A stretch of DNA of 10,793 nucleotides, taken from contig JAHDGT010000119.1 of NCBI GenBank assembly GCA_020631675.1, positions 1 through 10,793 of the forward strand, given 5' to 3'. Shown here piece after piece: positions 1 to 5,585 of this stretch. The DNA comes from Bacteroidota bacterium (GTDB taxonomy: Bacteria; Bacteroidota; Bacteroidia; Chitinophagales; UBA2359). A program made the position numbers and the translations under genes. Below the pieces are notes generated by a model that worked only from the letters and a program-made list of their open reading frames with translations, ran no database searches and was not told the origin of the DNA. Position 1 is the first letter of the stretch. Each line of letters opens with the position of its first letter.

Positions 1-417
1 AAAGACAAAGACCGCAACCCGATAGAGCAGGCACATCTGCGTTTATACGGCATCATGGATAAGAATGATATGCTTTCTTTGGATCGTGGCAATAGCTTGG
101 ATGAGGGTTTGAACCAATTGCGTGCGGTACATAATGTACGTGCGGGCTTTTTAGATCTTTGGATGCAAGGTTTTGCTAGTACTTACCCTTGTATTTTATA
201 TGATCGCTTACAAGAGATCAAGGGCTTAGGACATTCTGAAGCCTATACTTTTTGGCTGTTCAGCAAGGCGCGCTCTGAAGATTTTATGAAGTGGATGGCG
301 ATGAGCAGACCGGATTATGATAAGTTCATCATGTGGTTCGTGACCAACCCCATGCGAGTGGATATTGAAGTCTACTTCAACCCGGATGACTATTTATTAG
401 AGCCGAAGGAAAAATAA
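1..417 (+). CDS. Unrecognised protein, 3' part only (5' end outside window)
   Basis: The reading frame is open from base 1 to a TAA at 415-417. The first in-frame ATG is at 55, but the 18 codons before it (KDKDRNPIEQAHLRLYGI) look like ordinary coding sequence, so the gene probably begins outside the window and 138 residues of its C-terminus are visible. The visible part is soluble-looking, rich in charged and aromatic residues, with several Trp and Met, no membrane segment, and an acidic/lysine tail ending EPKEK. I recognise no family and see no catalytic motif. It converges on the GIY-YIG-like gene, with a perfect palindromic terminator in the gap. Being coding is fairly sure; function is unknown. 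Confidence 0.7.
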   Translation, partial: KDKDRNPIEQAHLRLYGIMDKNDMLSLDRGNSLDEGLNQLRAVHNVRAGFLDLWMQGFASTYPCILYDRLQEIKGLGHSEAYTFWLFSKARSEDFMKWMAMSRPDYDKFIMWFVTNPMRVDIEVYFNPDDYLLEPKEK

Positions 418-460
418 AAAAGACATAAGATTTTGTGCTGACGCACCTACTTATTCTTAC

Positions 461-504
461 AGCAAAAGAGCCATTTCATAGATCTATGAAATGGCTCTTT
501 TGCT
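461..504. terminator. Perfect 44-bp palindrome, probable bidirectional terminator
   Basis: The arm 461-480 (agcaaaagagccatttcata) is exactly complementary to 485-504, and the four bases between (GATC) are self-complementary, so the whole 44 bp is a perfect palindrome. A GAGCC/GGCTC block sits in the lower half of the stem, and the outer arms give CTTTTGCTTT when read rightwards and CTTTTGCTGT when read leftwards. It lies between two convergent genes (stops at 417 and 620), which fits a factor-independent terminator serving both strands. Confidence 0.8.
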
Positions 505-573
505 TTGAATTAACTCTTACTTAAGTATTTGTTTAAAAAAGTAACCATATGGTGTTTTTGAAATAACAATTTC

Positions 574-618
574 AGCCTCAGCACGATGCCTCTCGAGTCT
601 CATGTCTCGAGTCTCACG
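574..618. repeat. Short intergenic repeat cluster with a 14-bp tandem pair
   Basis: Two 14-bp units lie head to tail at 591-604 (tctcgagtctcatg) and 605-618 (tctcgagtctcacg), differing at one base. Each contains the palindrome CTCGAG, and a third partial unit (tct) follows. Just before them, 574-583 reads cagcctcagc. The pair ends one base before the stop codon of the GIY-YIG-like gene. From memory, short repeats built from GTCTC/GAGAC and from CAGCCTCA-like words are common between genes in Bacteroidota; that link to a dispersed family is inference. Confidence 0.6.
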
Positions 619-619
619 T

Positions 620-1084
620 CTATTTTTCAAAGAAAAAACTATCAATAGAACGAGGCAGTGGCTTAAAGCGACCCATATTACGTATGCGTATGGGCTTACG
701 GCGGTAAGACTTTTTATGCACATCATTGTGCTCCGGGTACATCTGATAGATGAGCGCGGCTTCTACATCTTCTACCAGTTTTTTATTGAGCTTCACCATC
801 GGCTGTGGCTTCACTTGTCCGAAGCGAATAGTAACCTCTCCCCATAGCATACGCTCCTTCAAAATTTTTGGCAATTCATGATGATCGCTCAGGCGTTTGA
901 CCACAGTCTGCTTATAAGCCATGCCGATGTACTCAATTTGTCGGGCGGGAATATGGAAAAAACGTCGGCGTTTCAGGATCATGTACAAATGATCGCCTTT
1001 TCTTGGACGGTAGCTACTTAGCTGGTCGGCATGGATCTCACGACTCCAGTTGATGCGTACGAGAGGAGGGAGTAATAGGGGCAT
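620..1084 (-). CDS. Small GIY-YIG-like protein
   Basis: The product has 154 residues. Its order of motifs resembles the GIY-YIG nuclease fold: LYMIL at 33-37 in the GIY position, EYIGMAY at 51-57 in the YIG position, Arg64 in VVKRLSDHH, Glu108 in VEDVEAALIY as the usual metal-binding Glu, and PEHN at 117-120 in the place of the family's P-x-x-N. The C-terminal 35 residues are basic (KKSYRRKPIRIRN), which suits nucleic-acid binding. It starts at ATG 1082-1084 and stops at TAG 620-622. Stand-alone GIY-YIG proteins of unknown substrate are common in bacteria. The first motif is LYM rather than GIY, and the gap between the two tyrosines contains several Arg/Phe residues, so this is a divergent member. 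It could cut DNA or may only keep the fold. Confidence 0.6.
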   Translation of the reverse strand: MPLLLPPLVRINWSREIHADQLSSYRPRKGDHLYMILKRRRFFHIPARQIEYIGMAYKQTVVKRLSDHHELPKILKERMLWGEVTIRFGQVKPQPMVKLNKKLVEDVEAALIYQMYPEHNDVHKKSYRRKPIRIRNMGRFKPLPRSIDSFFFEK

Positions 1085-1118
1085 ATTTACTTAATGTGCT
1101 GAGTTGCTGATGAGGCGA

Positions 1119-1153
1119 AATTTGAAAATTGAGCAATGAGCTAATTTGAAAAT
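1119..1153. repeat. Direct repeat of an 11-bp word
   Basis: The word aatttgaaaat occurs at 1119-1129 and again at 1143-1153, a period of 24 bases, with gagcaatgagct between them. This lies in the 127-base gap upstream of the GIY-YIG-like gene and downstream of the TauE/SafE-type gene. The pattern resembles AT-rich dispersed repeats I associate with Bacteroidota intergenic DNA. No coding potential is visible. Confidence 0.5.
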
Positions 1154-1168
1154 GATCATTTAGTAGAA

Positions 1169-1194
1169 GTAGGGGCGATCCTTTGTGGTCGCCC
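1169..1194. repeat. REP-like palindromic repeat, copy 1
   Basis: This 26-bp unit starts gtaggggcgatcc and ends ttgtggtcgccc. Its GGGCGATC and GGTCGCCC arms can form an 8-bp stem (one G-T pair) around a short loop. The second copy at 2066-2091, in the same orientation, differs at one base. The three-base word CAAA follows both copies at the same distance. The copy sits 17 bases past the stop of the TauE/SafE-type gene. Repeats with this GGGCGACC...GGTCGCCC design are widespread in bacterial intergenic DNA. Confidence 0.8.
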
Positions 1195-1211
1195 TGATGC
1201 AAAGCTTGTTG

Positions 1212-2099
1212 CTATAACTCCACCAACAACTCTATCAGTGTTTTCAGAATAATGATCGCGCAGAAAACGATGAAGGTGAGCCGCAGGCTATAAGGGGTCA
1301 ATTTCTTGGAAACCGTTACTCCGAAAGGTGCAGCCAGCATCACCCCCGCGATCACCGGAAGTGTTAGGGGTAAAGATATGGCTCCTGCCATATAAGGCAA
1401 GGAAACACCAATGTCGAAATAGAAAATATTGAAGAGCGTAACGCTACCTGCCACGATCAAGATCACACTTAGGGAAATACTCACCACCTTTCGGATCTTA
1501 ATGTTGAATAAGCTATTGAGTAGGGGTACGACCACGAAGCCTCCGCCTAAGCCACTGAGCGCGGTAACCGTACCACTGACCAGACCAATGCAATTGAGAA
1601 TGATGCGTTTGATCCTGCTGGGTTGGTTGAATCGCTTTTTATCTGGGTTGTCTGTCAACATACGATAGAGCATAGGCAGCATCACCAAGATAAAGATCAC
1701 CTTAAAAGCCGTTTTATTATACTCGAAATTAGACAGTAGGAGTGTCAGGCAAATAGAGGTGACCGCAGCAGGCAGACCAATGGCCAGAGCGGTATTGAAA
1801 TACAGATTGTCAAGTTTATAGTGCTTGTAGTTACCAGCGATAGCCGCAAATAGTCGGGCGAAGATGGTACTGGCAATAAGCACTTGAACCTGACCGCTAT
1901 CCCCTAAATCACCTCCGTAAAGCTTCGGAATGAAATAGGAAAAGATGAGGATGTAAATCGGTCCGCCACCAATACCCAGTAAGCCTGCCAAGAAGCCACC
2001 AAAAAGGCCGAAGCCGAATAATATGAGGAGCTCGAAAAGTTCGATATCGAGATGATTTAAAATGTGTAGGGGCGATCCCTTGTGGTCGCCCGAATTCAA
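1212..2099 (-). CDS. TauE/SafE family membrane transporter (sulfite exporter TauE/SafE-like)
   Basis: The 295-residue product is a polytopic inner-membrane protein with the family's two homologous halves, each marked by a glycine-rich signature: GGFLAGLLGIGGGPIYI at residues 34-50 and VSGTVTALSGLGGGFVVVP at 174-192. About eight hydrophobic segments are visible. Members of this family are thought to move small organic or inorganic anions such as sulfite or sulfoacetate across the membrane; the substrate here cannot be read from sequence or neighbours. The start is odd: no ATG precedes the first membrane segment, and the only conventional start is TTG at 2097-2099, just after an in-frame TAG at 2106-2108. 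With that start, residues 3-12 are encoded by the REP-like repeat at 2066-2091. The natural start may have been displaced by the repeat, or translation begins at a non-standard codon near 2060. Confidence 0.85.
   Translation of the reverse strand: MNSGDHKGSPLHILNHLDIELFELLILFGFGLFGGFLAGLLGIGGGPIYILIFSYFIPKLYGGDLGDSGQVQVLIASTIFARLFAAIAGNYKHYKLDNLYFNTALAIGLPAAVTSICLTLLLSNFEYNKTAFKVIFILVMLPMLYRMLTDNPDKKRFNQPSRIKRIILNCIGLVSGTVTALSGLGGGFVVVPLLNSLFNIKIRKVVSISLSVILIVAGSVTLFNIFYFDIGVSLPYMAGAISLPLTLPVIAGVMLAAPFGVTVSKKLTPYSLRLTFIVFCAIIILKTLIELLVEL
2066..2091. repeat. REP-like palindromic repeat, copy 2, overlapping a gene start
   Basis: It matches copy 1 (1169-1194) at 25 of 26 positions and has the same orientation, 897 bp away. 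It falls between the only available start codon (TTG 2097-2099) and the first membrane helix of the TauE/SafE-type gene, so it is either translated as its residues 3-12 or marks a recent change of that gene's 5' end. Confidence 0.8.
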
Positions 2100-2177
2100 A
2101 ACGAGCTATCATAAAACCGCAAAAGCCGCACCAAGTTAAGTCATATTTTGATGTTGACAGATCGTACCTTCGCGAAT

Positions 2178-3146
2178 ATGAATAGGAACAAGACCATAGG
2201 CGGCATACCCATAGGACTAATTCAGGCACACCTGGCTTTGATCGGTGTGAATCTGCTTTATGGGGGCAATTATGTGGTCGCCAAAGAAGCAACACCAGAA
2301 TATATTCTTCCCTTCGGTTTCATTTTCGTACGGGCAAGTATAGGGATGATTCTGTTTTTCGCCTTTCACTTTTTGCTGAGTCGCTTTTTCTTGAAAAAAG
2401 ACGCGCTACTAGCAAAAGCCATTGAAAAATCAGACCGCTTGCGATTGATGGCTTGTGGTTTGTTCGGTGTAACCATCAACCAGCTCTTGTTCATTAAAGG
2501 ACTGTCCTTGACCGCACCGATCAATGCCTCATTGATCATGATCACCACACCTATTTTGGTGTTATTGTTGGCGGCACTGATCATAGGAGAGAAAATCACC
2601 CGATACAAGGCGTTAGGCGTTTTGTTAGGAGCTGCGGGAGCCGCTTTAGTGATTATATACGGGCAAAATACAGCTGCCTCTGCCGTACAGAGCAGCAGCT
2701 TTGGGGATCTTTTAGTGATGATCAACGCTTGTAGCTACGGCTTGTATTTAGTGATCGTCAAACCTCTCATGAGTAAATACCATCCGATCACGATCATCAA
2801 GTGGGTCTTTTTCTGGGGTTTCTTATTCGCCATACCCTTCAGTTATCCAGAGTTCAGTCAGACTGATTGGGAGCGTTTCCCGACTTATGTTTGGTGGGCG
2901 GTGGTCTATGTGGTGATCGGGGCGACATTCTTCACTTACCTACTCAACATCTTCGCGCTGCAAAAGGTGAATGCCTCAGTGGTGAGTAGTTATATTTATA
3001 CACAGCCAGTGATCGCCACCTGTATTGCGGTAGCATTAGGTAAAGACGAGCTGAGTTGGATCAAAATACTAGGAGGCCTATTGATTTTCGCAGGCGTCTA
3101 CTTGGTCAGTGCTCGCTTTGGAGGTAAAGAACAACAACCGGTTTAG
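2178..3146 (+). CDS. EamA-domain (DMT superfamily) permease
   Basis: The product is about 322 residues with ten hydrophobic segments arranged as two tandem EamA domains, roughly residues 15-160 and 175-312. Typical features are LIGVNLLYGGNYVVAK in the first helix, PINASLIMITTPILVLLLA before the end of domain one, and ASVVSSYIYTQPVIATCIAVALGKDELSW with GGLLIFAGVYLV in domain two. This family exports metabolites or amino acids from the cytoplasm; no substrate can be assigned. I chose ATG 2178 because it leaves a short polar leader before helix one; in-frame ATG 2151 or TTG 2148 would add 9 or 10 residues. It diverges from the TauE/SafE-type gene across 50-80 bases. The stop TAG (3144-3146) uses the first base of the quasi-palindromic element that follows. 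Confidence 0.88.
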   Translation: MNRNKTIGGIPIGLIQAHLALIGVNLLYGGNYVVAKEATPEYILPFGFIFVRASIGMILFFAFHFLLSRFFLKKDALLAKAIEKSDRLRLMACGLFGVTINQLLFIKGLSLTAPINASLIMITTPILVLLLAALIIGEKITRYKALGVLLGAAGAALVIIYGQNTAASAVQSSSFGDLLVMINACSYGLYLVIVKPLMSKYHPITIIKWVFFWGFLFAIPFSYPEFSQTDWERFPTYVWWAVVYVVIGATFFTYLLNIFALQKVNASVVSSYIYTQPVIATCIAVALGKDELSWIKILGGLLIFAGVYLVSARFGGKEQQPV

Positions 3147-3308
3147 AGCGTATTTAGGAATTTAATATCTGGTCGAAAAAGCGTGATTTTTTAGTCTGAT
3201 CGATTAAAAAATAATCGGAATAGCAGCGCTATTGCTATTCTTTTTTAAGAAGAGCAGGCAAAAAAGCAGCTTTTGCAGACCGAATGTAAAATCCTAAACA
3301 CGCTCTTA
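3143..3308. mobile_element. 160-bp quasi-palindromic element flanked by TTA, probable MITE
   Basis: Bases 3146-3305 form an imperfect palindrome over their whole length. The left end gagcgtatttagga (3146-3159) matches the complement of the right end (3292-3305) at 13 of 14 positions. The similarity then runs inward through TTTA, GGTC, AAAAGC and a T6 run, with small gaps, to a perfect 8-bp central stem (3218-3225 with 3233-3240). The element is bounded by TTA on both sides (3143-3145 and 3306-3308), which would be a 3-bp target duplication. No protein is encoded. Removing the element and one TTA leaves both neighbouring genes ending in TAA at an overlapping TTAA. A 3-bp TNA-type duplication is known for some IS5-family elements, but the source transposase is not in the window. 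A long bidirectional terminator is the alternative reading. Confidence 0.65.
3218..3246. terminator. Hairpin plus T-tract inside the quasi-palindrome
   Basis: The arm gaatagca (3218-3225) pairs exactly with tgctattc (3233-3240) around a 7-base loop, followed on the plus strand by six T (3241-3246). This would terminate the EamA permease transcript. On the minus strand the same stem is followed by a short A/T-rich stretch (ccgattatttttt), so it could also serve the aldehyde dehydrogenase gene. Confidence 0.65.
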
Positions 3309-4943
3309 AGCCTGCTTAGTCTGCACCCACTTAAATCGTCTGCTGATAAAATCCGGATCACCCCAAGCAGCATATATATCCGTAAATGCCCTTGTTTGAT
3401 TCGCGAACTGAAAACCGATCAAGTTGAAAAGACTGTGTATACCCGCATTGGTGAGCTCTGTGGCGATGCGGTCCGTCATCTCCTTCACATTCGTATATGC
3501 CGCACAATAATGGCTCTCCGTTTGTTGTGCGCATTGTATGGCTAACTTAACGGCTTCTGCAATATCATGTGTTTCAATGATCACGCAGACCGGACCATCA
3601 TAAGCACGCTGGTAGCAAGGGGTGTTGACTTTATTCGCCCCAATGATCACAGGAGCTTGCATCCTTGCCTTTTCAAAATGAGGATGGCTCAATGCTAGAG
3701 GGGCTAATATGACTTTGTCAGCCAACTCCATCGCTTGCTCCACCTCTGTCTTTACTTGTTCATTACGTACCGCACCCATCATCACCCCGCCTCTCCGCTT
3801 ATCCAAAACGATACTTGATATTTCATTTTTAAGCAAAGAGATCACCTCTTGAGTAGCGATCACTTCACCGCCCTTAGTGAACACCCCGCTACTGGGAATG
3901 TAAATGTTCTGTGGTGCCCCGCACATCTGCCCACTATGTAAGCAGATCGACCAAGCCAAATTACGCATCGCTTCTCGAAGATCCGGTGAGCCATGAATGA
4001 TCACTTGGTTCACCACAGGAGGTGCTACGAATACCGTTTTGAGCTTATTCCGAAGAAGCGGGGCCAGTGCGTTGATCGTTTCTTGTTTTCCGCAGACATC
4101 TATCACGCTGACCGATGGCTCATGCATTAATTCTGCCGCGATAGGCGTCTCCGCACTTTCCACAGCCAACTGGATCACATTGGGGTTGATGTTTCGCGCA
4201 TTCAAATGCGCCTGTATATGCCGCACCCATAAAGCCAAAGGCAAAACCGCCGATGGGTGTGCTTTCACCAGCACACTATTACCCACCATTAAATTGGCGA
4301 AAATAGCCGGTAAACTTTGTGCAACAGGAGCATTAGAACCTGCCAGCACCAAACCAATGCCCTTGCCTACGGCAGAGAAGCTATTCTGGTTTTTCAAGGC
4401 TACTGTACCTAATGGGCGTACATAATTAGATCGTTCAGGGTATTTTGATAAGAGGGTATAAGCAGTAGCAATAACAGCCAAAGCATGATCCGCGGCATGT
4501 GCGCTCGCCTGTTGAAAAGCCAATCCAAAAGCCTGACCTGTGGTATGTTGTGCCGCCAATGCGATCAAATGGAATTGCTGAGCACTCGTTTCTAAAGCCT
4601 CCACCAAAACCGTAGTGCGCTCATCCACTCCTTTTTTTCGCCAATCCTGTGCAGCGGTTTCTGCTTTTGAAAGATAAGTCGTAGGACTTTGTAAAGGGTA
4701 AAGCACCCCGTTTTTCTCCTGTGTGAAAGGAGAAACTTCCGCACTCTCCACCCACAAAAAGGCATCCTCTTCCCCTTGCGTCAAAACATGCTCAAAACGC
4801 TTTCCCAATAGTGCTTCATATTGCTGCCGAGCGGTCAACACCGCATCCTCCGCATAACAAGCTGCCTTTGGGTGTTCCTCAAAATGACTGTGAAAACCGC
4901 GTTCTTGATTGGCTTTTATCGCCTTGGCTAATAATTCATTCAT
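3306..4943 (-). CDS. paaN: PaaN-like aldehyde dehydrogenase
   Basis: The 545-residue length and overall pattern fit the PaaN branch of the aldehyde dehydrogenase superfamily, linked to aerobic phenylacetate breakdown, where the enzyme would oxidise a ring-cleavage semialdehyde with NAD(P). Visible landmarks: VLAGSNAPVAQSLPAIFANLMVG at 199-221 in the cofactor domain, Lys227 in VLVKAHPSA, the nucleophile Cys341 in SGQMCGAPQNIYIP, GPVCVIIE at 450-457, and a C-terminus RRFKWVQ like the family's RFRVVQ. Two conserved spots look altered: where relatives have a Glu before GVN there is FVAPPVVN (305-312), and the usual E-x-F-G-P reads Q-R-A-Y-D-G-P. The C-terminal segment also seems shorter than in typical PaaN. 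No other phenylacetate genes are present. Start is ATG 4941-4943, 68 bases after the rhomboid gene, so it may be the operon's last member. Confidence 0.72.
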   Translation of the reverse strand: MNELLAKAIKANQERGFHSHFEEHPKAACYAEDAVLTARQQYEALLGKRFEHVLTQGEEDAFLWVESAEVSPFTQEKNGVLYPLQSPTTYLSKAETAAQDWRKKGVDERTTVLVEALETSAQQFHLIALAAQHTTGQAFGLAFQQASAHAADHALAVIATAYTLLSKYPERSNYVRPLGTVALKNQNSFSAVGKGIGLVLAGSNAPVAQSLPAIFANLMVGNSVLVKAHPSAVLPLALWVRHIQAHLNARNINPNVIQLAVESAETPIAAELMHEPSVSVIDVCGKQETINALAPLLRNKLKTVFVAPPVVNQVIIHGSPDLREAMRNLAWSICLHSGQMCGAPQNIYIPSSGVFTKGGEVIATQEVISLLKNEISSIVLDKRRGGVMMGAVRNEQVKTEVEQAMELADKVILAPLALSHPHFEKARMQAPVIIGANKVNTPCYQRAYDGPVCVIIETHDIAEAVKLAIQCAQQTESHYCAAYTNVKEMTDRIATELTNAGIHSLFNLIGFQFANQTRAFTDIYAAWGDPDFISRRFKWVQTKQA

Positions 4944-5011
4944 ATTTTCAAACTACGTCCATCCCTATCTAAAGGATTGTTTTTTATGATCTATAGGGTG
5001 CGTGCCCGCAA

Positions 5012-5575
5012 TTACCCCCTTTTTCGCCCATCTACCATAATATAACCGAACAAACTCCCGCAGAGCCCACCCATAATGTGCGCGAATTCTGATACGCTAT
5101 TCGCCTGTGTCGCACTGAGTACTTCAGCACCCAAATACAGCACAACCACTAAAATAAAAGTAAGCGGCAGCTCCCCCGATCGGAAATTAGTCAGCGAAGC
5201 TAACAAAATCAGCATAAAAACAACCCCGCTAGCACCTAACAAACCCGATTGGAAAAGCGTGATGTTCAGAAAACCAGTCGCGATGGCAGTGATCAAAATC
5301 ATCTGTAGCAAAGTCATCGAACCATACTTTTCTTCCAATATAGGTCCGATCAGTAAGATCATCATGAAGTTGCCCGCTAAATGACCAATGCTCACATGCC
5401 CCACCACATGAGACGCCATGCGCAGAATATCTAATGGGTTAGCAAAATTCGGATTCGGGTAAATGGTACAGCAAGTCGCGGTCAGATTCGGCAAAAGAAA
5501 CAGGTCTATAATAAAAACGACCGTACACAAAAGTGTATACGTCAGTATGACCGGAGAATTATAGGTAATACGCAT
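5012..5575 (-). CDS. Rhomboid family intramembrane serine protease
   Basis: The 187-residue product has six hydrophobic segments and the full rhomboid set: HVVGHVSIGHLAGN at 56-69 (conserved His60, His65 and Asn69 in helix 2), the nucleophile Ser116 in GLLGASGVVF (helix 4), and the partner His166 in EFAHIMGGLCGSLFGY (helix 6). It should cleave single-span membrane proteins within or near the bilayer. It is short, with almost nothing beyond the six-helix core and a basic tail (DGRKRG). Start ATG 5573-5575 lies 10 bases after the PBP2 stop, which points to co-transcription. Its substrate is unknown. Confidence 0.9.
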   Translation of the reverse strand: MRITYNSPVILTYTLLCTVVFIIDLFLLPNLTATCCTIYPNPNFANPLDILRMASHVVGHVSIGHLAGNFMMILLIGPILEEKYGSMTLLQMILITAIATGFLNITLFQSGLLGASGVVFMLILLASLTNFRSGELPLTFILVVVLYLGAEVLSATQANSVSEFAHIMGGLCGSLFGYIMVDGRKRG

Positions 5576-5585
5576 GGAATGGATA

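Noticed and set aside
517..726. Minus-strand reading frame of 69 codons
   Set aside because: Half of it lies in another frame of the GIY-YIG-like gene and the rest crosses the 14-bp repeats. The tail AEAEIVISKTPYGYFFKQILK looks slightly protein-like but has no start of its own outside the overlap.
2134..2177. Promoter TATTTTG just upstream of the permease ATG
   Set aside because: It has one spacer base too few for TAnnTTTG and no suitably placed upstream TTG, so I did not list it as a feature.
1909..2295. Minus-strand frame of 128 codons across the transporter/permease gap
   Set aside because: It is antisense to the permease and overlaps the transporter in another frame. Its GRPQGIAPT segment is just the REP-like repeat translated, a common source of false genes.
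3997..4425. Plus-strand frame of 142 codons inside the dehydrogenase gene
   Set aside because: It is a shadow of the opposite strand, with no domain and no independent start context.
4944..5011. Separate promoter for the PaaN-like gene
   Set aside because: The minus strand has TAGTTTG shortly before the ATG, but its spacing does not match TAnnTTTG and no TTG lies at the expected distance.
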